Positions 15,652-24,001 of a stretch of 45,116 bases of DNA are shown one piece after another; within the stretch, counting starts at the first letter, position 1; every line of letters starts with the position of its first letter. The notes under the pieces were generated by a model, which ran no database searches, was not told the origin of the DNA, and worked only from the letters and a program-made list of their open reading frames with translations. Both the position numbers and the translations under genes were made by a program. The stretch spans positions 1 through 45,116 of the forward strand of contig CAMDCH010000001.1 in assembly GCA_945889655.1 (NCBI GenBank). Reading direction: 5' to 3'. Source of the DNA: SHZT01 sp945889655. GTDB taxonomy: Bacteria > Gemmatimonadota > Gemmatimonadetes > Gemmatimonadales > GWC2-71-9.

Positions 15652-15969
15652 ATGCTCCAGGCTCTTCTCCCCCTCCCATTGCTTTTCGCTGCGTTGATCG
15701 TCGGCACTGATCGACGCATCATCCGAGAGCTACGACGCGCGGGTGCTACCGCGAAGCACGCCTCCATCGCGCTTCGTTCGTCTTTCATTCGCCAATATCG
15801 CCTTCGCCGCCTCTCCGCAGTCGGCGCCCTTGGGGTCGTGGAGGGGAATCGCTATTACCTGGACGAAGCTGGGTGGGCCCACTATCGGCGGGTGCGCCGG
15901 ATCCGGGTGCTGGCAGTTGCTGTTGTGTTGACACTTGGCGGTGCAGCGTGGTGGCTCCGCTTCCCGTAA
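15652..15969 (+). CDS. small membrane protein, probable cassette remnant gene
   Basis: This 105-aa protein has an N-terminal hydrophobic helix (LLPLPLLFAALIVG), a basic winged-helix-like middle (TDRRIIRELRRAGATAKHAS, then YRLRRLSAVGALGVV) and a C-terminal helix (VLAVAVVLTLGGAAWW). No family recognised. It is followed directly by an attC half-site, which suggests cassette origin. The upstream edge is the 30-bp transposase fragment, so the native start and leader may have been replaced; ATG 15652 is the first good start. Confidence 0.55.
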   Translation: MLQALLPLPLLFAALIVGTDRRIIRELRRAGATAKHASIALRSSFIRQYRLRRLSAVGALGVVEGNRYYLDEAGWAHYRRVRRIRVLAVAVVLTLGGAAWWLRFP

Positions 15970-15978
15970 AAAAGCGTC

Positions 15979-16071
15979 TTCGTGCCCGCCCCTTGATCGA
16001 GCGGTGCACCAATCCACCCTCCTTGCGCCGCACTAGCCTGCGCTCGCAGCTTAAGCGCAACTCCGTTGGGC
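15979..16071 (+). other. attC: attC remnant (right two thirds)
   Basis: It starts at TTCGTGCCCGCC, keeps ACCAATCCACCCTCCTTGCG and the CTTAAGCGCAACTCC block, and ends with core GTTGGGC (16065-16071), which fits GTTRRRY. The left core is missing. Confidence 0.85.
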
Positions 16072-16089
16072 CGCACAAACGAGGACTAT

Positions 16090-16482
16090 GTGAACGATCA
16101 GCTCAAGCACTACTCGGACAAGCTCGCATACGAAATCGACTCATGGGACCTCCAGGTGGCTCTCGATGCGGGCGAGACTATCACCGTCATCGACGCGCGG
16201 TCGCCGGACTCCTTTGCGCGTGAGCACATCCCCGGCGCCATTAGCGTTCCGCATCGGACCATGATGGCCGACACCACGCGCCACATCGACAAGGGTGCTC
16301 TTGTTGTCACGTACTGCGACGGCATTGGCTGTAACGGGTCCACCAAGGCGGCGCTCAACATGCTGAAGCTCGGGTTCCGCGTAAAAGAGCTGGCCGGCGG
16401 CCTCGATTGGTGGAAACGAGATGGACATAAGACGCATGGCAGCGTGGGGTCTGACGCAGCGGTGTCTTGCGGCTGCAAGTAG
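16090..16482 (+). CDS. rhodanese-like sulfurtransferase domain protein
   Basis: This protein of about 130 aa contains a single rhodanese domain: VIDARSPDSFAREHIPGAISVPH, then the active-site loop YCDGIGCNGSTKAA, and AGGLDWWKRDG near the end. The first Cys of the loop is in the catalytic position; it should carry persulfide sulfur. The C-terminus ends with CGCK, an extra Cys pair. GTG 16090 has GAGGA just upstream; TTG 16066, within the attC core, would add eight residues. It lies directly after the attC remnant and may be the last cassette gene or a backbone gene cut by the junction. Confidence 0.85.
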   Translation: MNDQLKHYSDKLAYEIDSWDLQVALDAGETITVIDARSPDSFAREHIPGAISVPHRTMMADTTRHIDKGALVVTYCDGIGCNGSTKAALNMLKLGFRVKELAGGLDWWKRDGHKTHGSVGSDAAVSCGCK

Positions 16483-16521
16483 GCGTGAACGGTACCTGGG
16501 GCCGGTGGAGGTAGGCTGACG

Positions 16522-16893
16522 ATGAACATCCTGTTGTGGGTCCTGCAGGCCGTCGCCGCGCTCATGTACGGAGCGTCGGGCGTCATGAAGGTCTTCATGT
16601 TCGACAAAATCAGCCAGGAGGTCCCGTCCTTTGGCGCGTTGCCGCGGGAAGCCTGGATGGCCCTCGGCATCCTCGAACTCGTATGCACGGTCGGGCTGAT
16701 CGTCCCCGCTGCTTTCCACTGGAAGCCGACACTCACGGTGGTGGCCGCCACGGTCCTGGCGATCGAGAGCCTCTTGTTCATCTGGGTGCACGTCCAGTAC
16801 CGAGAGATCCCGCCCATCATCGTGAGCGGCGTGCTGGGCCTCATGATGGCGTTCATCGCATATGGTCGGATGGTCCTGAAGCCAATCTCTTGA
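16522..16893 (+). CDS. DoxX-family membrane protein
   Basis: This 123-aa protein has four membrane helices and the DoxX pattern: LLWVLQAVAALMYGASGVMK with a Lys after the first helix, LGILELVCTVGLIVPAAF, and a last helix VSGVLGLMMAFIAYGRM. DoxX-like proteins are linked to quinone or redox functions, mostly unproven. It follows the rhodanese gene with a 39-nt gap containing GGAGG (16507-16511). Confidence 0.85.
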   Translation: MNILLWVLQAVAALMYGASGVMKVFMFDKISQEVPSFGALPREAWMALGILELVCTVGLIVPAAFHWKPTLTVVAATVLAIESLLFIWVHVQYREIPPIIVSGVLGLMMAFIAYGRMVLKPIS

Positions 16894-16924
16894 GGGGATT
16901 TCCGACCCTCCCTCTGGTGCTGTC

Positions 16925-17566
16925 ATGATCCGGACTCCGCGTCGCCCGGAAATCGATGAACACACGATGAAGCTCATCGTTGGGGTAATTGCCCTCTCGC
17001 TGGCCAACCTCACCGCCCTCTTCGCCGGCGACAGCCTTTCCTCGATAAGCGCCTCGTACTATCACACCGGTTGGTCCCAGTCGATCTTCATCGGGTTTCT
17101 CTTTGCCACGGCAGCATTCCTCCTGGCCTACAACGGGAACTCCACTCCGGAGATGATCGCGAGCAAGGTTGCTGCCCTGGCCGCCCTCGGTGTCGCGCTC
17201 TTCCCATGCGGTTGTGACGGGAAGCCGGAGCTTGTCCGACACGTGCATGCCGGCTCTGCTGCTCTCATGTTCATCGTGCTTACCTACTTCTGTTACTGCT
17301 TCTTCCGCCGCGCCTGGGCGAAGAATCACAGTCGCGCCAAGGCTCGCGCCTTCATCTATGGCTCGTGTGGCATCGTCATGATCCTGGCGTTACTTGGCCT
17401 GGTATTGGATGCGCTGGCTGGACAACCCCTGACGCGCATTGATCCCTGGTTCATCTATCACGCTGAGTATGCCAGTCTCACCGCGTTTGGCGTCTCGTGG
17501 CTTACGGCCAGCCGAATGTTGCCGTTCATCACGCGTGAGGACGAACGGATCTCAGTAGCCCCATGA
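16925..17566 (+). CDS. multi-pass membrane protein of unknown function
   Basis: This 213-aa protein has about six helices with a conserved-looking core FPCGCDGKPELVRHVHAGSA, in which two Cys and two His sit between membrane segments. That arrangement could bind metal, but I know of no proof. ASYYHTGWSQSIFIGFLFAT and a later YHAEYASLTAFGVSW add further His. No family name is certain. It follows DoxX closely and the two may be an operon. Confidence 0.7.
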   Translation: MIRTPRRPEIDEHTMKLIVGVIALSLANLTALFAGDSLSSISASYYHTGWSQSIFIGFLFATAAFLLAYNGNSTPEMIASKVAALAALGVALFPCGCDGKPELVRHVHAGSAALMFIVLTYFCYCFFRRAWAKNHSRAKARAFIYGSCGIVMILALLGLVLDALAGQPLTRIDPWFIYHAEYASLTAFGVSWLTASRMLPFITREDERISVAP

Positions 17567-17790
17567 GGTGTGACGCCTCGTCGTGACCGCCGCATGGTGG
17601 TTCACCAAAATGTCGCGACTTCACGGAGTGCAGCGATGGTCGTCGGTGAAGTCGCCCGAGGCAGTGCGTTCCACTTCGCGCTCCCAGCGGAGGTCCTGCC
17701 TGAGCCATGAGGCACGTGCGCCACACCGGCGAACGTTTGGGCAGGCCGGGTGTTGCACCCCACTATCGGTACTCCAACCTGGAGGGTGGG
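17567..17790. other. intergenic region
   Basis: No supported gene. A short frame ending at 17710 reads VARGSAFHFALPAE, which is reminiscent of the last strand of a histidine kinase ATPase domain, but the preceding residues do not fit and I treat it as chance or an old relic. GGAGG at 17781-17785 belongs to the LysM gene. Confidence 0.4.
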
Positions 17791-18060
17791 ATGGGAATCT
17801 TCGACAACATGTTCCGCAAGAAGGAAGAGCGGAAAGCGGACTTTTCTAACGTCAGATCTGGAAGCTCGAGCACGGCACCAGGTGCCACAGCGGCGCCGGC
17901 CTTTCGTTCATATACGGTCGTGAAGGGGGACAGCCTGTCCAAGATCGCCAAGCGGGAATACGGCGACGCGCAACAATGGACCAGGATCTTCGAAGCCAAT
18001 CGGGACATGATCAAGGATCCGGATCTCATCCATCCCGGCCAGATGTTGAGGCTGCCATGA
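17791..18060 (+). CDS. LysM-domain protein
   Basis: This 89-aa protein has a charged N-terminus (MGIFDNMFRKKEERKADFSN), a linker, and one LysM domain (residues about 42-88: YTVVKGDSLSKIAKREYGD, then WTRIFEANRDMIKDPDLIHPGQMLRLP). LysM binds glycan such as peptidoglycan. It lacks a signal peptide, as in cytoplasmic YgaU/BON-LysM-type proteins. GGAGG lies 5 nt before the ATG, and the longer start at 17707 is rejected. The stop overlaps the next ATG (ATGA), so it is coupled to the lipoprotein gene. Confidence 0.9.
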   Translation: MGIFDNMFRKKEERKADFSNVRSGSSSTAPGATAAPAFRSYTVVKGDSLSKIAKREYGDAQQWTRIFEANRDMIKDPDLIHPGQMLRLP

Positions 18061-18497
18061 AGATGCTACTGGCACTACTGGCCGTGGCCACCATGATCAG
18101 CGCGTGCAACCGGCGAGAAACGGCAGACGCCGGATCCAGCAGTGCGCGTGAAGGGGAAGCCACGATGGCCGTGATGGCCGTCAAGGACGTGGACCTTGGT
18201 CGCACCCTGAACCCGGACAAGACCATCGGGGACAACACCGGTGAATTCAAGCCGTCAGAGACCGTGTACGCCTCCGTCCAGACGGAAGGCGACGGCGGCG
18301 GAGTCCTGAAGGCGCGCTGGACCTTCCAGGACGGCCAGGTCGTGGACGAGACGACGCAGAATGTTGCGACGTCCGGCCCCGCCAATACCGAGTTTCATGT
18401 GGCGAAGCCCGACGGTTTTCCGGTCGGGAAGTATCGGGTAGAAATCGCACTGAACGGGAATGTGGCTGCATCCAAGGAGTTTGAAGTAAAGCGCTAA
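18057..18497 (+). CDS. small lipoprotein of unknown function
   Basis: This 146-aa protein has a lipoprotein signal (AVATMISAC, Cys about residue 16) and an Ig-like beta domain: KPSETVYASVQTEGDGGGVL, then KARWTFQDGQVVDETTQNV and FPVGKYRVEIALNGNVAASKEFEV. The pattern is shared by many exported proteins with an Ig-type fold, but no function is known. It is translationally coupled to the LysM gene. Confidence 0.75.
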   Translation: MKMLLALLAVATMISACNRRETADAGSSSAREGEATMAVMAVKDVDLGRTLNPDKTIGDNTGEFKPSETVYASVQTEGDGGGVLKARWTFQDGQVVDETTQNVATSGPANTEFHVAKPDGFPVGKYRVEIALNGNVAASKEFEVKR

Positions 18498-18515
18498 GAG
18501 AAGAAGCACGCGCGA

Positions 18516-18550
18516 AAAAAGGGCCGTCGGTTGACCGACGGCCCTTTTTC
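18516..18550. terminator. bidirectional intrinsic terminator
   Basis: A perfect 10-bp stem (GGGCCGTCGG and CCGACGGCCC) with a TTGA loop is preceded by an A-tract and followed by TTTTT. It sits between the convergent lipoprotein gene and the cytochrome/propeller gene and can serve both. Confidence 0.93.
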
Positions 18551-18571
18551 CTGGCGCTCGGTGCCGAGACG

Positions 18572-19831
18572 TCAGCTGGTGGGTGGCACGATCTCGACCA
18601 GCCCAAACCGGTTCGAGCTGCTCTGGTGGATGATCAGCTTGCCGTCACGCGTGTGGGTCATGTTTCGGATGATCCCCACTCCCGAGGGAACCGGGAAGCT
18701 CTGGAACTTCTCGGTCTTCGGGTCGAAGCGGAGCAGCACGTCCGGCCGCCGCGAGGACTCGTTGAACCAGATCACGTCGTCCACTATGTCGATCGCGTAC
18801 GGATGCGACAGGGGACCACTCGGCGTGGGCCACTCCTTGACCGCGCCGGTCTTCGGGTCGAGACGGCCGAGACGGCCCTGCGACGAGTTCACGAACCAGA
18901 CGATGTCGTGGCTGTCGATCGCCAGGCGCCGTGCCTGCGTCTTGGGATCCGGGAGCTTGTAGATGCGGAACTCCATCGTCTCCGGGTTCACGCTGGTGAT
19001 CATCGCGCCGTCGACCGTCTGACCGCCCGGCTTGTCCAGCGCCGGCCCGTTGTACGCGATCCACATCGTGCCCTTGGAATCGATGCGCAACCCGTACGGG
19101 TTCGCGCTCGGCGTCGGCACCTCTTTGAGCTGGCCCGTCTTCGGGTTCAGCCGTCCGAACATGCGCGCGCCCTGTGCCGTGAAGTAAAGGTTGCCGTTCG
19201 GGTGCCAGAGCGGCGTGTGCGGGTCGCGCGCCTGAGTTTTGTAGACCTTGACGTCACCCGACTTCGGATCGACCCGGCCTACCGTACCGTTGCCGTTCCC
19301 AGTGAACCAGATGTTGCCGTCCGGGTCCTCGGCGATTCCGTGCGGGCGCGACCCTTCTGGCAGCTTGAATTCCTTCATCTCGCTGGTGGCCTTGTCCCGA
19401 CGACCGACCAGGCTCGCAAACATGCCGGTCCACCAGATCGCGCCGTCCTTTGCCTCGAGCGGATCGCGCACGCGCTGGCCGAGGGTGGGAGCGATCCACT
19501 CCGTGTACCTCACGTTCCAGTTGCCATCAACGAGCGTGGCGCGCCGGGCAGGGACGGGCGGGAAGTTTTTCGCGAGATAGGCGGCGACCGTCCGGGCCTG
19601 GCTGTCCGGCAGCGCGACCATCGAAGCGAAGACGTGGCGCCATCCGGCTTCGTCGTAGCCGGCGGAGCCGTGAATCATGTTGACCCCGTGGCAGCTGGAG
19701 CACGCGGCCTCAACGATCTGCTTGCCTGCTCCATCGGGAAGCGCGCGCTGCTGCTGGCCGCCCTGGGCCGACGCCGAGGCGGCGGCGAGGAGCGCTGCGC
19801 CCGCGATCACGAACGACCGAAGCTTCGACAT
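18572..19831 (-). CDS. cytochrome c and virginiamycin-B-lyase-like propeller fusion
   Basis: This 419-aa exported protein (signal peptide residues 1-22) has a cytochrome c domain with the haem motif CSSCH at about residues 43-47 and a Met-containing distal region (VFASMVALPDSQ). A Vgb-type propeller follows with repeated IWFTGNGNGTVGRVDPKSGDV-like blades, such as LYFTAQGARMFGRLNPKTG, MWIAYNGPALDK and IVWFVNSSQGRLGRLDPKTG. The lyase activity of Vgb on streptogramins is not implied; such propellers are common in exported proteins. The cytochrome domain suggests electron transfer linked to oxidation of an unknown substrate. It is preceded upstream by the ADOP permease on the same strand. Confidence 0.85.
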   Translation of the reverse strand: MSKLRSFVIAGAALLAAASASAQGGQQQRALPDGAGKQIVEAACSSCHGVNMIHGSAGYDEAGWRHVFASMVALPDSQARTVAAYLAKNFPPVPARRATLVDGNWNVRYTEWIAPTLGQRVRDPLEAKDGAIWWTGMFASLVGRRDKATSEMKEFKLPEGSRPHGIAEDPDGNIWFTGNGNGTVGRVDPKSGDVKVYKTQARDPHTPLWHPNGNLYFTAQGARMFGRLNPKTGQLKEVPTPSANPYGLRIDSKGTMWIAYNGPALDKPGGQTVDGAMITSVNPETMEFRIYKLPDPKTQARRLAIDSHDIVWFVNSSQGRLGRLDPKTGAVKEWPTPSGPLSHPYAIDIVDDVIWFNESSRRPDVLLRFDPKTEKFQSFPVPSGVGIIRNMTHTRDGKLIIHQSSSNRFGLVEIVPPTS

Positions 19832-19973
19832 TTGCTCTCCTTAGATGGCGTGTTCCCGAGCCAGTGTTCCGGCCGTCCTGAACCTACACCGGCGCTCGGC
19901 AGTCGGTACAGCCGCTGTCGCGCGTTGTCGCGAAAGCCGCAGGGGCAGGGCGCCGAGGGGACACGTTCACCGC

Positions 19974-22409
19974 TCAGTCGTACCGCAACGCTACGATGGG
20001 ATCCACGGCCGTGGCCCGTCGTGCCGGTACCCAGCTCGCCGCAAGCGCCACCGCGGCGATGACCAGCGCCACGCCACCAAAGACCAGCGGGTCCCTGGGA
20101 CTTACCCCGAACATGAGCAACCCGATCAGGCGTGAAAGAGCCAACGCCATTCCCAGCCCGATGACGAGGCCGAACCCGGCCTGCCATGCGCCCTGCCGTA
20201 CCACCAGCCTGATGACGTCCCCGGCGCTCGCGCCCAGGGCCATCCGCACCCCCATCTCCCGCAGGCGCCGGCTCACCGAGAACGCGAGCACGCCGTAGAG
20301 GCCCACCGATGCCATGAAAAGCGCGGCCGCGCCAAACACGATGAACACGGTACCAAACACCCTGAAGAACCAGGTCTCCTCCCGCATCGCGCTCTCCATC
20401 GACCGCACATCGAAAACCGGCAGGTCGGGATCCAGCGCACGCACCAGCTCCCGCAGCGTGGGGGCCAGGCGTATGGGGTCCCCCTCCGTGCGGATGGCGA
20501 TCGCCGCACTGCCGCGGTCCAGCTGCGCGAGCGGGTAGTAGTACCGCGCGAGGTTGCCCTGGCCGGGCTCCAGCCCGCGGACCGCAAGCGTGGGTGCCAC
20601 GCCAACGATGGTGAGCCAAGGCCAGGTGCTGGGCGACTTGATGGATCCACCAGGCCGGATCCGACGGCCGATGGGATCAGCGCCGCGGAAGTACAGGCGC
20701 GAAAACTCCTCGTCCACGATCGCGACGCGAGCGCCCCGTTCGTCATCACTCGCGTTGAAGCCGCGACCATTCAACAAGCGAACGCCAAACGTGTCAAAGA
20801 ATCGCGGCGTGATGGCCGTGGACCCCGCCGTCGGGAAGTCGCGGTCAGTGGCGTAGGCCTCGCCCTCGACCGCGACTCGGCCATCCCCGCTGCCACCGGG
20901 CAGCTCGGTGGTGAGCGCCACACCTCCCGCGCCGGGCATCGTGGTGAGGCGCTCTTCCAGCGTCTGCCAGAATCGTCGGCGGGCGACCGAGTCGGGGTAG
21001 CGCGCGTCTATCAGCGCGACCCGCGCCGTAAGTACCTGCCCGGTCTCAAACGGGAAGTCGTAGGTCTCGATCTTCGTGAGACTCTTGACCATGAGGCCGG
21101 CGCCGACCAGCAGCGCGCAGGAGAAGGCCACCTGGGTCACGACCAGCGCGCGACTGATCCGGCCGCCACTCATGCTGGACGCGCCGCGGCTCTCATCCTT
21201 GAGCGTGGCGCCGAGGTTGGCACGGAGCACGTGGAACGCGGGCGCCGCGCCAGCCGCCAGCGTCGTGAGCACGGTGAGCGCGGCGACGAACGCCAGGACC
21301 ACCGGGTTGAGGTCAAAAATCATGTAGTACGGCTTGCCGACATCCTGGGTCGCGCGGTCGAACAGGGTAATCCCGCCGTACGCGATTGCCGTGCCGATCA
21401 CCGCCCCGGCAAAGGCGAGCAGCCCGGTCTCCACGAAGAACGGCAGCACCACCTCGAACCGGGAGGCGCCGACCGCGGTGCGCACCGCCGCCTCACGAAC
21501 CCGGAGCAATGCGCGGGCGAGCACCAGGTTTGCCACGTTGGCACAGGCGATGAGCAGCACGAGGACCGTCGCCACTAACATCGCGGTGAATACCGTGATG
21601 ACCTCGGTCCCGTTGTCATCCTCGACGAACGTCTGGAAGACGGTGGTAACGCCTTCGTTGGTTGCGGGGTATTCCCGGGCCAGCGCCGCGGCGATGCTCT
21701 TCATGTCAGCGTCGGCCTGGTCCCATGTGATGCCGTCCTTGAGTCGTGCGGCGACCTTGACCTGCGGGCCGCCCTCGCGAGTGGGCGTGTTTCCCCGGAG
21801 GTCACGCTGCGCGGTCCAGAGCAACGACTCCTGGGGAAACAGGAATCCCGGCGGCATCACGCCGAGCACGGTGGCCGCGGTGCCGTCGATATAGACAGAG
21901 CGGCCGACGATGGAGGAGTCGCCGCGGTAGCGCGTACTCCAGAGCCAGTGCGAGAGCATCACGGTGAGCGGCGCCCCGGCCTTCTCGTCATCCGGGCTGA
22001 ATCCCGTTCCCAGGATCGGCCGGACACGAAGGACATCAAAGAGAGTGGAGGAGACGCGCGTTCCCTCGTAACGCTCCGGGCCCAGGCTGTCGCGCAGGGA
22101 GACCGTTCCGCCGCCGGTATAGGATCCCATGCCCTCGAAGGAGTGTTGTCGCTCGCGCCAGTCGTAGTAGTCGTGCTGGTTGGCGGCCATGAAGTCCTGG
22201 TTGCGCGAGGGGTTGGAGCGCTGGATCACCCGCACGCGGTCGGCCTCGGGGATCCCCAGCCCCCGGATCATGACTCCGTAGAAAAGCGAGAAGGTGTTCG
22301 TACAGAGACCGATCCCCAGGGCCAGCGTCACCACCGCGACGAGAGCGGAGCCGGGCTCACGGAGCAACGCGCGGAAGCTGAAGCGGATTTCGCGGGCCAG
22401 AGATTGCAT
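19974..22409 (-). CDS. ADOP-type MacB/FtsX permease 1
   Basis: This 811-aa protein has the architecture of the acidobacterial-type duplicated orphan permeases: an N-terminal FtsX helix (LALGIGLCTNTFSLFYGV), a MacB periplasmic core domain, a first FtsX block (about residues 275-400) with a second core and a final FtsX block (LFMASVGLYGVLAFSVSRRLREMGVRMALGA). No ATPase or MacA partner is adjacent, as usual for orphan permeases. Roles in efflux or lipoprotein handling are assumed from the family only. It is homologous to the copy at 35668-38097. Confidence 0.93.
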   Translation of the reverse strand: MQSLAREIRFSFRALLREPGSALVAVVTLALGIGLCTNTFSLFYGVMIRGLGIPEADRVRVIQRSNPSRNQDFMAANQHDYYDWRERQHSFEGMGSYTGGGTVSLRDSLGPERYEGTRVSSTLFDVLRVRPILGTGFSPDDEKAGAPLTVMLSHWLWSTRYRGDSSIVGRSVYIDGTAATVLGVMPPGFLFPQESLLWTAQRDLRGNTPTREGGPQVKVAARLKDGITWDQADADMKSIAAALAREYPATNEGVTTVFQTFVEDDNGTEVITVFTAMLVATVLVLLIACANVANLVLARALLRVREAAVRTAVGASRFEVVLPFFVETGLLAFAGAVIGTAIAYGGITLFDRATQDVGKPYYMIFDLNPVVLAFVAALTVLTTLAAGAAPAFHVLRANLGATLKDESRGASSMSGGRISRALVVTQVAFSCALLVGAGLMVKSLTKIETYDFPFETGQVLTARVALIDARYPDSVARRRFWQTLEERLTTMPGAGGVALTTELPGGSGDGRVAVEGEAYATDRDFPTAGSTAITPRFFDTFGVRLLNGRGFNASDDERGARVAIVDEEFSRLYFRGADPIGRRIRPGGSIKSPSTWPWLTIVGVAPTLAVRGLEPGQGNLARYYYPLAQLDRGSAAIAIRTEGDPIRLAPTLRELVRALDPDLPVFDVRSMESAMREETWFFRVFGTVFIVFGAAALFMASVGLYGVLAFSVSRRLREMGVRMALGASAGDVIRLVVRQGAWQAGFGLVIGLGMALALSRLIGLLMFGVSPRDPLVFGGVALVIAAVALAASWVPARRATAVDPIVALRYD

Positions 22410-22462
22410 TGGGAATCCGGAAGGGGACGCCGGGGCCTACGTCCAGAGAGAGGATGGGGTTT

Positions 22463-22523
22463 CACATCCCTTCTTGCGCCCCACCCGCCGGCACTGGCAG
22501 GTTAAGTTCAAACTCCATCAGGC
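22463..22523 (+). other. possible degenerate attC relic
   Basis: TTCTTGCGCC is followed by GCCGGCACTGGCAGGTTAAG and AACTCCATCAGGC, which matches the right third of the local attC consensus at roughly three of four positions and ends with an ATCAGGC core (22517-22523). It lies just before the M23 peptidase gene. Chance similarity is possible. Confidence 0.4.
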
Positions 22524-22553
22524 CGCCAGCACACGTCCCGAGGAAACACAATC

Positions 22554-23186
22554 GTGAAGCGCTTTGTCCTGGGCGGGTACTGTGCCCTCGTTACGTTCGC
22601 GCTGACGGTCTGCTCGGGTGACCCATCAGCCAACGATGTCGAGACCTGTACAGGCTACGCGGACTGGAGAGTCTCCGAGTACGTCCTTCCTTACCCAGCT
22701 GGGGCCTCGTTCAAGGTCATCCAGGCGAACTGCTCCCCCGCGGGGAATGGGCATCGCGGCGCGAACAAGTTCGGTTACGACTTCGACATGCCGATTGGGA
22801 CACAGTTTCTCGCCACCCGCGCCGGACGCGTCCTTGCCGTCGAGCAGTCGCATTTCGATGGCGAAGTCGCGGCCACCGGACTGGACAACTACATCGTGAT
22901 TCGGCACGGGGACGGGACCGCGGGATTGTACGGCCACCTCACGCGCAACGGTGCTCTCGTCGGGGTTGGGGACTCGGTGCAGCAGGGAATACCCATCGGG
23001 CGAAGTGGCAACACGGGCAACACCGGCAACATCCCGCACCTGCATTTTTCACTTCAGGCGTGTGATCCGGTGACCGGTGGATCACAGGCGTGCCCAACCG
23101 TGCCGAGCACGTTCAGGAACACGGAGGCGAATCCATCCGGCCTCGTCCTCAACCACAGCTACGTGGCCTTACCGCTTACACCGTGA
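22554..23186 (+). CDS. exported M23-family (LytM-like) metallopeptidase homolog
   Basis: This 210-aa protein starts at GTG 22554 with a hydrophobic signal (VTFALTVCSG, possibly a weak lipobox) and an M23 domain. Motifs seen are FGYDFDMPIGTQFLATRAGRV, NYIVIRHGDGT, GLYGHLTRNG and the zinc HxH in IPHLHFS. The first zinc ligand His of HxxxD is replaced (NKFGYDF), as in a known divergent subgroup, so hydrolysis of peptidoglycan cross-bridges is uncertain. Six or more Cys may form disulfides. It may be a former integron cassette, given the relic attC before it. Confidence 0.83.
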   Translation: MKRFVLGGYCALVTFALTVCSGDPSANDVETCTGYADWRVSEYVLPYPAGASFKVIQANCSPAGNGHRGANKFGYDFDMPIGTQFLATRAGRVLAVEQSHFDGEVAATGLDNYIVIRHGDGTAGLYGHLTRNGALVGVGDSVQQGIPIGRSGNTGNTGNIPHLHFSLQACDPVTGGSQACPTVPSTFRNTEANPSGLVLNHSYVALPLTP

Positions 23187-23205
23187 GTAAACACGGGAGG
23201 TTGTC

Positions 23206-24000
23206 ATGCGCGGTCTCGGGGTTCTTCTCACTGCGACACTCGCCTGCTGGTCGGCATCCACAGCTGCGGCACAGGCTGTCTTCCTCGAGGACCTGACCTG
23301 GGTCGAAGTTCGCGACGCGATCACCGCGGGGAAGACCACGGTCATCATCCCGACCGGGGGCACCGAGCAGAACGGTCCGCACATGGTGCTCGGTAAACAC
23401 AACTACCTGGTGAAATACAAGGCGGAGCAGATCGCCCGCCAGCTCGGCAATGCCCTCGTCGCGCCGGCGATGGCCTACGTGCCGGAGGGCTCGATTGATC
23501 CTCCGAGCGGGCACATGCGCTTCGCCGGTACGCTCTCGCTGCCGGTCGAGGTCTTTGTCAAAGTCCTGGAACACACGGCTCGCAGCCTGAAACAGCATGG
23601 TTTCACCGATATCTGCCTGATCGGGGACAGCGGTGGAAATCAGACGGGCCAGCAGACCGTGGCGGACTTACTGAATAGGGAGTGGGCGGGGACGAACGTC
23701 CGCGTTCACCACATCACGGCCTATTACCCCGGCAGAGGGGATGACTGGGTCGTGTCGCAGGGCGTCAGCAAGGAGGATGTCGGTTCTCACGCGGGTACGC
23801 ACGATACGTCCAGCCTGTTGTTCCTGAATCCCTCGATGCTTCGTCTCGACCGGATGGGGCCAGGGAAGAGCGGGGATGGCCAGGGGCAGGTTGGGAATCC
23901 CGCCAAGGCGACGGCCGCGTTTGGAAAGCAGATCCTGGCGATGCAGATAGAGGATGCAGTGAAGCAGATCCAGGAACTCAGACTGAGCAGTCGCCGCTAA
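23206..24000 (+). CDS. exported creatininase-family amidohydrolase
   Basis: This 264-aa protein has a signal peptide (ending STAAAQ) and the creatininase fold: IIPTGGTEQNGPHMVLGKHN (the family motif is PTGSTEQHGPHLP), SGHMRFAGTLSLP, LIGDSGGNQTG and GSHAGTHDTSSLLF. The metal-site His of EQHGPH is Asn here but PHM is kept. Export to the periplasm is unusual for the creatinine enzymes but common in this branch. The substrate is unknown. RBS GGGAGG lies near 23193. Confidence 0.85.
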   Translation: MRGLGVLLTATLACWSASTAAAQAVFLEDLTWVEVRDAITAGKTTVIIPTGGTEQNGPHMVLGKHNYLVKYKAEQIARQLGNALVAPAMAYVPEGSIDPPSGHMRFAGTLSLPVEVFVKVLEHTARSLKQHGFTDICLIGDSGGNQTGQQTVADLLNREWAGTNVRVHHITAYYPGRGDDWVVSQGVSKEDVGSHAGTHDTSSLLFLNPSMLRLDRMGPGKSGDGQGQVGNPAKATAAFGKQILAMQIEDAVKQIQELRLSSRR

Positions 24001-24001
24001 G

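Noticed and set aside
17634..17710. Remnant of a histidine kinase C-terminus
   Set aside because: Only about ten residues look similar and the preceding sequence does not fit.
18572..19831. Virginiamycin B lyase resistance gene
   Set aside because: Fusion to cytochrome c and the common use of Vgb-like propellers in exported proteins make antibiotic resistance unlikely.
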